Below, in pieces: positions 1-7,766 of a stretch of DNA of 39,633 nt. Origin of the DNA: Streptomyces panaciradicis (GTDB lineage: Bacteria > Actinomycetota > Actinomycetes > Streptomycetales > Streptomycetaceae); NCBI RefSeq assembly GCF_023516615.1, contig NZ_JAMGBF010000049.1, positions 1 to 39,633 of the forward strand, in the 5' to 3' direction. Position 1 is the first letter of the stretch; every line of letters begins with the position of its first letter. The notes under the pieces were generated by a model. The model was given only the letters and a program-made list of their open reading frames with translations. It made no database searches and was not told where the DNA came from. The position numbers and the translations under genes are program-made.

Positions 1-558
1 CTGCCGACGGTGGACAACACGCACGAGATCGCCCAGCGCATCGCCCCCGACTCCCGGATCGTCTACGTCGACAACGACCCCATCGTGCTCGCGCACGCCC
101 GCACGCTGCTGACCAGCACCCCCGACGGCGCCACCGACTACATCGACGCCGACGTGCACGACCCGGCCGCGATCCTCGAACGCGCCGCGGTCACCCTGGA
201 CCTCACCGAGCCGGTCGCGGTGATGATGCTCGGCATCCTCAACTTCGTGCTGGACGTGGAGAAGGCGCGGCGCATCGTGCGCGAGATCATGGCCGCGGTG
301 CCCTCCGGCAGCTGTCTGGTGCTCACCCACCCGACCTTCGACGACGACCTCGGCGGCGCGGGCCAGATCCCGGCGATGGAGTTCTGGAACGAGAACGCCA
401 CCCCGCCGATCACCGCCCGCAGCGGCGAGGACATCGCCGCCTTCTTCGACGGCCTGGAGATCCTCCCGCCGGGCCTGGTGTCGTGTTCCCGCTGGCGTGC
501 CGAGCCCGAAACGCCCCCCGTGGTACCGCAGTTCGGAGCGGTGGCCGTGAAACCCTGA
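1..558 (+). CDS. SAM-dependent methyltransferase, DUF574 family (5' end missing)
   Basis: C-terminal part of a DUF574 (Methyltransf_19) protein, a Rossmann-fold SAM-dependent methyltransferase group that is strongly expanded in Streptomyces and whose substrates are largely unknown. The reading frame is open to the left edge. The visible part starts at the LPTVDNTHE stretch that normally lies about 80 to 90 residues into the family, so the in-frame GTG at base 10 is probably an internal valine. Visible family signatures are the acidic loop after strand beta-2 (VYVDNDPIV), which should bind the SAM ribose, the next strand with YIDADVHDP, and the MMLGILNFV segment. The remaining C-terminal half looks complete and in frame. 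It runs in the same direction as the glutamine synthetase-like gene, which starts 40 bases later behind its own strong ribosome site. A functional link to that gene is not evident. Confidence 0.85.
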   Translation: MPTVDNTHEIAQRIAPDSRIVYVDNDPIVLAHARTLLTSTPDGATDYIDADVHDPAAILERAAVTLDLTEPVAVMMLGILNFVLDVEKARRIVREIMAAVPSGSCLVLTHPTFDDDLGGAGQIPAMEFWNENATPPITARSGEDIAAFFDGLEILPPGLVSCSRWRAEPETPPVVPQFGAVAVKP

Positions 559-598
559 CGTACGCCAGCCGCCCGGCCGAGTCCGTCGAGGAGGACGT

Positions 599-2002
599 AT
601 GACCACCCTTGCCGATCCCGTCCCCGGCGGGCGCCCCGGCGAAGTGCAGCGGGCCGCCGCGATGAGCGGGGAGCTGTCCGGGCGGGGCGTGCACGGGATC
701 GTGCTGTCCTACGTCGACACCGCCGGCGTCGGCCGGGTCAAGACGATCCCCACCCAGAAGCTCGCCTCGGCGTCGGCCTGGGGCGTGGGCATGTCGCCGG
801 TGTTCGACACCTTCCTGGCGAACGACTCCATCGTCACCACCGACGTCCTGGGCTCCCCTGACGGCGATCTGCGCCTCTACCCCGACCTCGACCAGCTGGT
901 CGTCCTGGCCGGGCAGCCGGGCTGGGCGTGGGCCCCGGTCGACCGGATCACGCAGGAGGGCGAGCCGCACCCGGGGTGCGGCCGCACCCTTCTGCGCCGG
1001 ATCGTCACCGAGGCCGCCGAGCAGCGCGGGCTGGCCTTCAAGGCGGGCATCGAGATCGAGTGGAGCGTGGGCCAAGGGGCCGCGGCGGGCGGGGAGTTCG
1101 TGCCCGCGACCAGCGGGCCCGCCTACAGTGCCACGCGCCAGGTCGAGTTGAGCGACTACACCGCCGACCTGCTGACGGCGTTCGCCGCGCAGGACGTGGA
1201 GGTCGAACAGATCCATCCCGAGTACGCCGCCGGGCAGTTCGAGATCTCGGTGGGCGCGCTGGACCCGGTGTCGGCGGCCGACCGCAGCGTGCTGGTGCGC
1301 CAGACCATCCGGGCGGTGGCCCGACGGCACGGGCTGGTGGTCTCGTTCTCCCCGGCCGTGTGCGCCGAGGGTGTCGGCAACGGCGGCCATCTCCACCTCT
1401 CCGCCTGGCGCGACGGCGTCAACCTGCACTCCGGCGGCGAGGGCCGCCACGGCATGACGGCCGACGCGGAGTCCTTCGCGGCCGGCATCCTCGCCCGGCT
1501 GCCCGCCCTGACGGCCGTGACCGCGCCCAGCCCGGCGAGCTATCTGCGCCTCAAACCGTCCCAGTGGGCCGGGGTGTTCACCGCCTGGGGCCGCGAGACC
1601 CGTGAGGCGGCGCTGCGGGTCGTCACCGGCACGGCGGGCCTGCGCGAGCAGGCGGCGAACCTGGAGGTCAAGCCGGTCGACCTGGCCGCGAACCCGTACC
1701 TCGCCCTCGGCTGCGTGATCGCGGCCGGGCTCGACGGCATGAGCCGCTCCCTGCGGCTGCCGGAGGAGATCACCGGCGACCCGGCCCTCCTGGGCGCCCA
1801 GGAGGCGGCGGCGCGGGACGTACGGCGGCTGCCGACCTCCCTCGCCGAGGCCGTCGAGGAGTTCCGCAAGGACGACCGGCTGCGGGCCGCCCTCGGGCCG
1901 GTGCTCGCCGACGCCGTGATCGCCGTACGGCAGGGCGAGATCGCGGCGGTCGACGGGCACGACGACGCGTGGGTGGCGGCGGCGTACCGCTGGAAGTACT
2001 GA
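599..2002 (+). CDS. Glutamine synthetase-family enzyme (gamma-glutamyl ligase)
   Basis: Cytoplasmic ATP-dependent ligase of the glutamine synthetase fold, 467 residues. The start is fixed by a strong GAGGAGG site seven bases upstream. Metal and glutamate-binding landmarks are present: GIEIEW with E152 and E154, NGGHLHLS at 261-268, RLKPSQW from R317, and the C-terminal NPYLALG box. The sequence is far from housekeeping GlnA and lacks an obvious adenylylation-loop consensus, so it belongs with the GlnA-like gamma-glutamyl-amine ligases. In Streptomyces some of these act on polyamines or ethanolamine (GlnA3, GlnA4). The amidohydrolase gene starts one base after the stop, and the two proteins together match the two halves of fungal FluG. 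Inference: the pair makes or breaks a gamma-glutamyl compound. The amine substrate cannot be read from sequence. Confidence 0.88.
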   Translation: MTTLADPVPGGRPGEVQRAAAMSGELSGRGVHGIVLSYVDTAGVGRVKTIPTQKLASASAWGVGMSPVFDTFLANDSIVTTDVLGSPDGDLRLYPDLDQLVVLAGQPGWAWAPVDRITQEGEPHPGCGRTLLRRIVTEAAEQRGLAFKAGIEIEWSVGQGAAAGGEFVPATSGPAYSATRQVELSDYTADLLTAFAAQDVEVEQIHPEYAAGQFEISVGALDPVSAADRSVLVRQTIRAVARRHGLVVSFSPAVCAEGVGNGGHLHLSAWRDGVNLHSGGEGRHGMTADAESFAAGILARLPALTAVTAPSPASYLRLKPSQWAGVFTAWGRETREAALRVVTGTAGLREQAANLEVKPVDLAANPYLALGCVIAAGLDGMSRSLRLPEEITGDPALLGAQEAAARDVRRLPTSLAEAVEEFRKDDRLRAALGPVLADAVIAVRQGEIAAVDGHDDAWVAAAYRWKY

Positions 2003-2003
2003 G

Positions 2004-3140
2004 ATGGGTGGCGGGCCGGTCCTCCAGGCGCTGGAGGCGCTGCCGCTGGTGGACCACCACTGCCACGGGGTGGTCACCGCCGACCTGTCCAGGCCGGAGC
2101 TCGAGGACCTGATCACCGAGGGCGGGTCGTGGCCGGGGAGCTCCTCCTTCGACAGCCCCGTCGGGGTGGCCGTCCGCCGCCACTGCGCTCCCCTGCTGGA
2201 CCTGCCCCGGCACGCGCCCGCCGAGGACTACCTGGCCCGGCGCGCCGGGCTCGGGTGGCGCGAGGTCCACGCCCGGCTCCTCGGCGCCGCCGGAGCGGAC
2301 GTGTTCTGCGTGGACACCGGGTACGCGCCGGAACGTCTCAGCACCCCGGCCGAACTCGCGCTGGCCGCGGGCGGCACCGCGTACGAGGTGGTGCGGCTGG
2401 AGAGCGTGGCGGAGTCGGTGGCGGCGCGGGGCGTCGAGCCGGGCGAGTACGCCGACGCCTTCCGGGTGGCCGCGCTGGAGGCCGTACGGCGGCCCGGCGT
2501 GGTGGCCGTGAAGTCGGTCGCCGCCTACCGCACGGGTTTCGACCTGGACCCGGCCCGCCCCTCGGACGCGCAGGTCACCGAGGCGGCCCGGCACTGGCTC
2601 GCGGGCGGCGGCGGCCGGCTGGCGGACCCGGTCCTCGTACGGCATCTGCTGTGGACCGCCGTCGATCTGGGCCTGCCCCTGCAACTGCACGTCGGTCTCG
2701 GCGACAACGACATCCGGCTGCACCGCTCGGACCCCGCCCACCTCACCGACTGGCTGCACCTGACCGCCGGCACCATCCCGGTCCTGCTGCTGCACTGCTG
2801 GCCCTACCAGCGCCAGGCCGCCTATCTGGCCACGGTGTTCGAGCAGGTGTACCTGGACGTGGGGCTCGCCCTGCACTTCGTGGGCCCGGCGCGGTCCCGT
2901 GCGGTGCTGGAGGAGGCCCTGGAGATCACCCCGTTCCGCAAACTGCTGTACAGCTCCGACGCCTACGGTGTGGCCGAGTTCCACTTCCTGGGGGCGCTCG
3001 CGTTCCGCCGGGGTCTGGCGGGTCTGCTGCAGGACCGGGTGGACAGTGACGAACTGGACCTGCCGGACGCGTTGCGCGTCGCGGAGTGGGCAGGAGCACA
3101 CAACGCCCGTCAGGTCTACCGCTTTCCCGGCACCTCCTGA
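2004..3140 (+). CDS. FluG-type amidohydrolase
   Basis: Amidohydrolase-superfamily TIM barrel of 378 residues, related to the N-terminal half of fungal FluG/nodulin-6-like proteins. The metal-binding HxH is at H19-C-H21 (VDHHCHG). Later family landmarks are LQLHVGLGDND (strand-5/6 histidine), VLLLHCWPY, and the LYSSDAYG segment whose aspartate is the usual strand-8 metal ligand. There is no signal peptide, so it is cytoplasmic. It starts one base after the glutamine synthetase-like stop codon with the sequence tgaGatg and has little ribosome site of its own, so the two are probably translationally coupled. The expected reaction is hydrolysis of an amide or related bond in a product or precursor of the partner ligase. 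The substrate is unknown. Confidence 0.85.
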   Translation: MGGGPVLQALEALPLVDHHCHGVVTADLSRPELEDLITEGGSWPGSSSFDSPVGVAVRRHCAPLLDLPRHAPAEDYLARRAGLGWREVHARLLGAAGADVFCVDTGYAPERLSTPAELALAAGGTAYEVVRLESVAESVAARGVEPGEYADAFRVAALEAVRRPGVVAVKSVAAYRTGFDLDPARPSDAQVTEAARHWLAGGGGRLADPVLVRHLLWTAVDLGLPLQLHVGLGDNDIRLHRSDPAHLTDWLHLTAGTIPVLLLHCWPYQRQAAYLATVFEQVYLDVGLALHFVGPARSRAVLEEALEITPFRKLLYSSDAYGVAEFHFLGALAFRRGLAGLLQDRVDSDELDLPDALRVAEWAGAHNARQVYRFPGTS

Positions 3141-3143
3141 AAG

Positions 3144-3149
3144 TATGAT
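3144..3149 (+). promoter_or_regulatory. Leaderless promoter -10 (TATGAT)
   Basis: TATGAT lies six bases before the ATG of the DUF4916 gene, placing the expected transcription start at the A of the start codon. There is no purine-rich ribosome site between them. No convincing -35 is visible 17-18 bases upstream. Confidence 0.55.
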
Positions 3150-3155
3150 CAAGCA

Positions 3156-3692
3156 ATGTCTGACATGACCGAAACCACGCCCGGCTGGCTCTCCCCCGAC
3201 GAGCTGGAGATGGCGCGTGCGCGCATGCCGATCCTGTACGTCGAGGCCGTGCCCGTGCGGGTCGACGACAGCGGCGAAGTCACCAGCGTCGGCCTGCTGC
3301 TGCGCATCGGGCCGGACGGCACGGTCAGCCGGACCCTGGTCTCCGGCCGGGTACTGCACCACGAGCGCGTGCGGGACGCCCTGCTGCGCCACCTGGAGAA
3401 GGACCTCGGCCCGGTGGCGCTGCCCCGGATCCCGGCCTCCCTGCAGCCCTTCACCGTCGCCGAGTACTTCCCGACCCAGGGCGTCACGCCGTACCACGAC
3501 CCGCGTCAGCACGCGGTGTCGCTGGCCTACGTGGTGCCGGTGACCGGCGACTGCCGGCCGCGCCAGGACGCCCTGGACCTGGTCTGGTTCAGCCCGCAGG
3601 AGGCGGTGTCCGAGGCCGTGCAGAGCGAGATGCCGGGCGGCCACGGGGTACTGCTCAGGCAGGCCCTCGCCCACGTCGGCTGCTCTGTCTGA
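3156..3692 (+). CDS. DUF4916 / NUDIX-hydrolase-like protein
   Basis: A 178-residue cytoplasmic protein of the DUF4916 family, commonly labelled NUDIX hydrolase family protein in Streptomyces. Recognisable parts are the N-terminal GWLSPDELEMARARMPILYVEAVPV, the GLLLRIGPDGTVSRTLVSGRVLHHERVRDALLRHL block and the C-terminal LVWFSPQEAV. A canonical Nudix box with REUxEExGU is not present, so nucleotide hydrolysis should not be assumed. The start is supported by a TATGAT hexamer six bases upstream, which points to leaderless translation independent of the amidohydrolase gene 15 bases before it. Its 3' end overlaps the tail of the convergent DUF427 gene by 38 bases. Confidence 0.75.
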   Translation: MSDMTETTPGWLSPDELEMARARMPILYVEAVPVRVDDSGEVTSVGLLLRIGPDGTVSRTLVSGRVLHHERVRDALLRHLEKDLGPVALPRIPASLQPFTVAEYFPTQGVTPYHDPRQHAVSLAYVVPVTGDCRPRQDALDLVWFSPQEAVSEAVQSEMPGGHGVLLRQALAHVGCSV

Positions 3693-4473
3693 GCATCGCG
3701 CTGAACGGCGTCAAGGGCCGCTCCCGCAGCTCGCCGTCCACGGTGATGTCGACGACCTCGTTGTAGAAGGCGAGCAGGCCCTTGATCACCGCCACGGCGG
3801 CCAGCGGCTCCGGGTAGCTCCACACGAGGTTCGCCCCGCCGGCCGTCGACCAGTACGCGGCGACGCCCTTGTAGGGGCAGGCGGTGTGGTGGTCGCTCGC
3901 GGTGAGCAGGTCCATGCGGACGTCCTCGCGCGGGATGTAGTAGCGCGTGGGCAGGGCGGTCTCGAAGAGCAGCACCGGCCGGCGGGTGTCCGCGAGGAGC
4001 GTGCCGTCGACCGTCACCTGGACATGGCGGCTGCTCGGGATGGCGTCCACCCGTTTGTGCGGGTCGCGGGGGTGGACGAAGATCTCTTCCTCCTCCTCGT
4101 ACCAGTGGTCGAGGCCCTTGCCGCTGCGCCCGAACCACTCGAAGGCGATGTGCCCGGCCAGCTCGGCGGCGGGGAAGGTCCAGGCGGCGTTCTCCAGCAG
4201 CTCGCCGTCGACGGCGAGGTCGTAGAAGATCTTCGATCCGCTGTGCGCGCCCGGCCGCGGGTTCCGCGCGGGGCGCAGCAGGTCCTCGCGCACGTCGCCG
4301 CGGGGGAAGGCGTACTGCGGTACGGGCAGCGACGGCTCCCAGACCAGGACGGGGTGCCGGCTGTCGACGACGGTGACGTCGCCCTTGCGGCCGCGCACCC
4401 AGCGTTCGCTCGGTTCCCACAGGATGCCTTCGGGGGTGCTGCGGACGGACTGTGCGGTGCGGAGTCCACTCAT
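3655..4473 (-). CDS. Tandem DUF427-domain protein
   Basis: A 272-residue protein carrying two DUF427 units. The first (about residues 20-110) has VVDSRHPVLVWEPSLPVPQYAFPRGDVR, and the second (about 155-245) has VDGTLLADTRRPVLLFETALPTRYYIPREDVR followed by TACPYKGVAAYWS. DUF427 proteins are small beta-rich cytoplasmic proteins of unknown biochemical role that often sit next to sigma factors and oxidoreductases. The ATG was chosen because it gives the usual N-terminus and lies 18 bases from the start of the divergent sigma factor gene; a frame open further upstream runs antisense through that gene and is not credible. The TGA overlaps the DUF4916 gene tail to tail. A possible -10 (CATCAT) ends six bases upstream, suggesting a leaderless mRNA. 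Confidence 0.83.
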   Translation of the reverse strand: MSGLRTAQSVRSTPEGILWEPSERWVRGRKGDVTVVDSRHPVLVWEPSLPVPQYAFPRGDVREDLLRPARNPRPGAHSGSKIFYDLAVDGELLENAAWTFPAAELAGHIAFEWFGRSGKGLDHWYEEEEEIFVHPRDPHKRVDAIPSSRHVQVTVDGTLLADTRRPVLLFETALPTRYYIPREDVRMDLLTASDHHTACPYKGVAAYWSTAGGANLVWSYPEPLAAVAVIKGLLAFYNEVVDITVDGELRERPLTPFSAMLRQSSRRGRGPA

Positions 4474-4478
4474 GGGTC

Positions 4479-4485
4479 CATGATG
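4479..4485. promoter_or_regulatory. Overlapping divergent -10 elements
   Basis: CATGAT on the plus strand (4479-4484) ends seven bases before the sigma factor ATG at 4492. CATCAT on the minus strand (4485-4480) ends six bases before the DUF427 ATG at 4473. Each is a 4/6 match to TATAAT, and they occupy the same seven base pairs. No clear -35 is visible for either. Confidence 0.35.
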
Positions 4486-4491
4486 AACCTC

Positions 4492-5430
4492 ATGGACCTT
4501 GAGCCGTACCGGGGCGAGTTGGTCGCGTACTGCTACCGGATGTCGGGGTCGTTCCACGAGGCCGAGGACCTGGTACAGGAGACGATGCTGCGCGCCTGGA
4601 AGGCCCGGGAGCGCTACGACGCCTCGCGCGCGTCGGTGCGCACGTGGCTGTACCGGATCGCGACGAACGTGTGCCTGACGGCGCTGGAGGGGCGGGCCCG
4701 GCGTCCGCTGCCGTCGGGGCTCGGGGCGCCGAGCGAGGATCCGGGGGCGCCGCTGACGCCGGCCTTCGACGTCCCGTGGCTCCAGCCGTTCCCCGACGCG
4801 CGCTACGACGTGGACGCGCGGGCCGACCTGCGGCTGGCGCTGGTCGCCGCGATGCAGTCGCTGTCGGCGCGGCAGCGGGCGGTGCTGGTGCTGCGGGAGG
4901 TGCTCCAGTTCAGCGCGGCGGAGGTCGCCGAGCAGCTCGGGACCACGGTCGCCGCGGTCAACAGCGCCCTGCAGCGGGCCCGGGCGGCCGTCGCCGGGGT
5001 GGGTGACCCGGGCGGGGTCGGCGAGCCGGACGACGCCGGGGCACGGGAGGCGGTACGGCGGTACGCGCGCGCCTTCGAGGCCGCGGACGTGCCCGCGCTG
5101 GTGCGGCTGCTGACCGACGACGCGATCCTGGAGATGCCGCCGGTGCCGCTGTGGTACCGCGGCCGGAGCGACTACGGCCGGTTCATGGAGCGGGTCTTCG
5201 ACACGCGCGGCACCGGATGGACCGTGCGGCATCTGGGCGCGGGCGGGGAGCCCGCGTTCGCCGCGTACGCGCCCGCCGCGGACGGCGGGTTCCGGCTGCA
5301 CACGCTGCAGGTGTTCACGGTGACGGGCGGGCGGATCGCGCGCAATGCCGTCTTCGCCGATCCGCAGGTGTTCGAGGCGTTCGGCCTGCCGCCGGAGATT
5401 CCCGCGGGGGAATCCGCCGGGCCGCGATGA
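4492..5430 (+). CDS. ECF sigma factor with C-terminal SnoaL-like domain
   Basis: Extracytoplasmic-function sigma factor of 312 residues. Sigma region 2 is seen in YRGELVAYCYRMSGSFHEAEDLVQETMLRAW, a region-2.4-like stretch in TWLYRIATNVCL, and sigma region 4 with its helix-turn-helix in LSARQRAVLVLREVLQFSAAEVAEQLGTTVAAVNSALQRAR. Residues from about 185 form a SnoaL-like fold (ARAFEAADVPALVRLLTDDAILEMPP...FTVTGGRIARNAVFAD), as in SigG/ECF41/ECF56-type factors. In such factors the extension modulates activity, and a separate anti-sigma factor is usually lacking; none is seen here. The start could also be the ATGs at 4480 or 4483; 4492 is preferred because it gives the usual MDLEPYR N-terminus and has a -10-like hexamer seven bases upstream. 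The EthD gene downstream is a plausible target or operon partner. Confidence 0.87.
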   Translation: MDLEPYRGELVAYCYRMSGSFHEAEDLVQETMLRAWKARERYDASRASVRTWLYRIATNVCLTALEGRARRPLPSGLGAPSEDPGAPLTPAFDVPWLQPFPDARYDVDARADLRLALVAAMQSLSARQRAVLVLREVLQFSAAEVAEQLGTTVAAVNSALQRARAAVAGVGDPGGVGEPDDAGAREAVRRYARAFEAADVPALVRLLTDDAILEMPPVPLWYRGRSDYGRFMERVFDTRGTGWTVRHLGAGGEPAFAAYAPAADGGFRLHTLQVFTVTGGRIARNAVFADPQVFEAFGLPPEIPAGESAGPR

Positions 5431-5486
5431 GTCCGGGCGGTTGCGCCGGTAGGTACCGGTGACCACCGATCGAGAGGACATCGGAC

Positions 5487-5798
5487 ATGACAGCGCGTTT
5501 CCTCGCCCTGTACGACACCCCCGCCGACCCCGCGGCCTTCGAACGGCACTACCGGGAGGTTCACCTCCCACTGGCCCACAAGCTGCCCGGGCTGCGCCGC
5601 TACACCGTCGGCACCGGTCTCACGGCCGTGCGCGGCGGCACGCCGTACTACCTGGTCGGCCTGCTCGAATGGGACAGCCTGGACGAGCTGCGGGCGGCGT
5701 TCGCCTCCCCCGAGGGCCGGGCCTGCGCGGCGGACTCCGAACGCCTCCAGGAGTTCACCGCTGTCCGCAGCATGGTCTACACCGTGGACGAGGTCTGA
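5487..5798 (+). CDS. EthD-domain protein
   Basis: A 103-residue dimeric alpha+beta barrel protein of the EthD family (MTARFLALYDTPADPAAFERHYREVHLPLAHKL). The family is named for a protein required for ethyl tert-butyl ether degradation and includes small enzymes or stress proteins of uncertain chemistry. HY-REVHLPLA is the family hallmark. The remainder is usual for the family (GLLEWDSLDELRAAFASPEG). A GAGAGGAC site upstream supports the ATG. It follows the sigma factor by 56 bases, an arrangement common for SnoaL-tailed ECF factors, which often control small oxidoreductase-like genes beside them. It converges on the rhomboid-like gene with only six bases between the stops. Confidence 0.8.
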   Translation: MTARFLALYDTPADPAAFERHYREVHLPLAHKLPGLRRYTVGTGLTAVRGGTPYYLVGLLEWDSLDELRAAFASPEGRACAADSERLQEFTAVRSMVYTVDEV

Positions 5799-5804
5799 GC
5801 GGCC

Positions 5805-6683
5805 TCAGGCCAGCAGGGACGGCCGGCCCGGCGGCATGACCGGCCGGGCCGGTACCGGCCCCGAGACGACCGGGGGCATCGGCTCGTGGCGCGGGCGCCT
5901 GCGCCTGCGGTCGCGGTTGCGGCGCTCGTGGACCAGGGCCATCGCGATCGCGGTGCCGACCGCGATCAGGTGCTCGCGGCCGGCCAGGTTGGGTACGGCG
6001 ATCGACTCCCACACCATCGACCCGCCGGTGAGGGTGAACACGATCGGCGCCCGCCGGACCACCGAGATGTACGTGAACAGGCCCACGACCGCGGCCGACG
6101 GTCCGGTGTCGAGCACCTGGCCGACCTGCGGCGGCAGCCCGATCCCGAGCCCGCCGGGCCCGATCGCGAGCATCACCCGCACCATGAGGGTGCCGGCGAG
6201 CGTGGTGGCGTACGAGATGGCGAGGGTCCTGGCCCGGCCGAGGACCAGTTCGGCCAGCGCGAAGGCGAGGAAGAGCTGGGTGATGCCCGCCCACACCGGC
6301 AGGTCCAGGGCCGGGACGTACAGGGACACGGGCGTGCGCAGCAGCGCGAGCCACAGCGGCAGGTCGGCGTAGACGCCGCCGAGCAGCCGCACCACCGTGG
6401 CGCCGGTGCGGTGCTGCGCGACGGCGTGGAAGAAGATCACGCCGAACGCGGCCAGGAAGGCCAGGGAGAGGCCGGGCAGTCCGCGGCGTCTGAGCCGGCG
6501 CAGCGGGTCGGCGACGATGCCCTCCCACTCGCCCCGCAGGGTGCGCCAGAGGAACAGCGCGAGGCGCCACCACCACGTGGCACTCGGCCGTTCGTGCCGG
6601 CGCCCGGGTACGCGGTCCACGGCCCCGTCGCCGTCCAGTCCCCTGTCGGCGCCGTCCCAGCGCCGTGTCTCCCTGTGCAGCAA
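5805..6683 (-). CDS. Rhomboid-like integral membrane protein
   Basis: Polytopic membrane protein of about 290 residues with six or so hydrophobic segments, for example LSLAFLAAFGVIFFHAVA, VWAGITQLFLAFALAELVLG and YATTLAGTLMVRVMLAIG. It resembles the rhomboid-like proteins of Streptomyces. DTGPSAAVVGLFTYI is positioned like the rhomboid GxSG serine loop, and EHLIAVGTAIAMALVH like the last catalytic helix with its histidine. The second glycine of GxSG is replaced by alanine (GPSA), so intramembrane protease activity is uncertain. The N-terminus is soluble and basic, and the C-terminus is arginine-rich and then proline-rich. The start is uncertain: TTG at 6683 sits only two bases after a GGGGGAG stretch, and the next codon, CTG, would be better spaced. 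A palindrome about 40 bases upstream may be an operator. Confidence 0.7.
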   Translation of the reverse strand: MLHRETRRWDGADRGLDGDGAVDRVPGRRHERPSATWWWRLALFLWRTLRGEWEGIVADPLRRLRRRGLPGLSLAFLAAFGVIFFHAVAQHRTGATVVRLLGGVYADLPLWLALLRTPVSLYVPALDLPVWAGITQLFLAFALAELVLGRARTLAISYATTLAGTLMVRVMLAIGPGGLGIGLPPQVGQVLDTGPSAAVVGLFTYISVVRRAPIVFTLTGGSMVWESIAVPNLAGREHLIAVGTAIAMALVHERRNRDRRRRRPRHEPMPPVVSGPVPARPVMPPGRPSLLA

Positions 6684-6722
6684 GACTCCCCCGTCTCTCG
6701 TACGGCGGCCCTACCGACCGTA

Positions 6723-6736
6723 TGCATCGAAATGCA
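6723..6736. promoter_or_regulatory. Palindrome TGCAT-CGAA-ATGCA
   Basis: Perfect inverted repeat TGCAT / ATGCA around CGAA in the 92-base gap between the rhomboid-like start and the aldo/keto reductase stop. On the minus strand its right half gives TTGCAT, a possible -35 for the rhomboid-like gene. It could bind a MarR- or TetR-type dimer, but no such regulator gene is adjacent. Confidence 0.35.
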
Positions 6737-6775
6737 ACTGTTTCTAGAGACTGTGGGAAAGAAGGTCAGGTTGCC

Positions 6776-7759
6776 TCAGTGCACGGAGTCCAGCCGGAAC
6801 CGCTGGTCGTCCGACAGCTCCAGGTCCACCGCGGCCAGGCTCTCCTCCAGCTGGGCCACGGAGGACGCGCCGACCAGCGGGACGACCGGCAGGACGCCGC
6901 CGAGCTGCCACGCCAGGACGACCTGGTTGACGGTGGCACCGGTCTCCCGCGCCACCTCGTGCAGGACGGCGAGACGGGCCGGGGTGCCCGGGTGGTCGTA
7001 CTCGGCGGGCAGCCGGTCGGGGCGGACGTACGCCCCCTTCAGCAGGGGCGAGTAGGCGACCAGGGTGAGGCCGGGCTCCGCCCTGAGGTAGCCGAGCATC
7101 TCGGGGCCGACGGCGCCGAGGCTGCCGTCGGGGAAGAGGTCACCGGGCACGTCGAGGCGGGGCCGCAGGTAGCTGTGCTCGTACTGGAGCACCTCGTAGC
7201 CGGGCAGTCCGGCCGCCGCCGCGATCGCCCGGGCGCGCTCGACCCGCCACACGGCCTGGTTGCTGGCCCCGAGCAGGCCGACGGTGCCCTCGGCGACCAG
7301 TCCGGCGAAGGCCTCGACGGTCTCGCGCTGCGGGACGGTGTGGTCGTCGATGTGGGCGTAGAGCAGGTCCAGCCGGTCCACGCCGAGGCGTTCGCGGCTG
7401 CGTTCGGCGGACTCGCGGATCACCTTCGCGGACAGCCCCTCCGGGTTGTCGACGAAGCCGGTGCCGGGGGCGAGCGGGCGGGCCCCCAGCTTGGTCGCGA
7501 TGACGATCTCGTCGCCGACGCCGCGGCTGCGGCGCCAGCGGCCGAGGAGTTCCTCGCTCTGGCCGCCCTGGCCGCCGTCCTCCCAGAACGCGTAGTTGTC
7601 GGAGGTGTCGACGAAGGTGCCGCCGGCCTCAACATAGCGGTCCAGGACGGCGAAGGACGTCTTCTCGTCGGTGCGGGAGCCGAAGAGCATCGCGCCGAGG
7701 GCGAGGACGCTGACCTCGCGGCGGGTGCCGGGGGCGGTTCCGATGGTGCGGTACTTCAT
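6776..7759 (-). CDS. Aldo/keto reductase
   Basis: NADPH-dependent aldo/keto reductase of 327 residues, a cytoplasmic TIM barrel. The catalytic tetrad is visible in order: D and Y in FVDTSDNYAFW, K in VIATKLGAR, and H in LDLLYAHIDDH. The cofactor-binding C-terminal part reads VLPVVPLVGASSVAQLEESLAAV. The ATG is supported by GGGAGG eight bases upstream. The gene lies behind a promoter with a 19-base spacer filled by a perfect palindrome, the layout of MerR/SoxR-activated promoters, and its ribosome site is part of a strong hairpin. Inference: induced detoxification of reactive carbonyls or oxidants. The substrate is unknown and no MerR gene lies in the window. Confidence 0.88.
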   Translation of the reverse strand: MKYRTIGTAPGTRREVSVLALGAMLFGSRTDEKTSFAVLDRYVEAGGTFVDTSDNYAFWEDGGQGGQSEELLGRWRRSRGVGDEIVIATKLGARPLAPGTGFVDNPEGLSAKVIRESAERSRERLGVDRLDLLYAHIDDHTVPQRETVEAFAGLVAEGTVGLLGASNQAVWRVERARAIAAAAGLPGYEVLQYEHSYLRPRLDVPGDLFPDGSLGAVGPEMLGYLRAEPGLTLVAYSPLLKGAYVRPDRLPAEYDHPGTPARLAVLHEVARETGATVNQVVLAWQLGGVLPVVPLVGASSVAQLEESLAAVDLELSDDQRFRLDSVH

Positions 7760-7766
7760 GGGTGTC

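Noticed and set aside
4474..5571. N-terminal extension of the DUF427 gene
   Set aside because: Open only as antisense of the sigma factor gene; arginine- and proline-rich shadow sequence.
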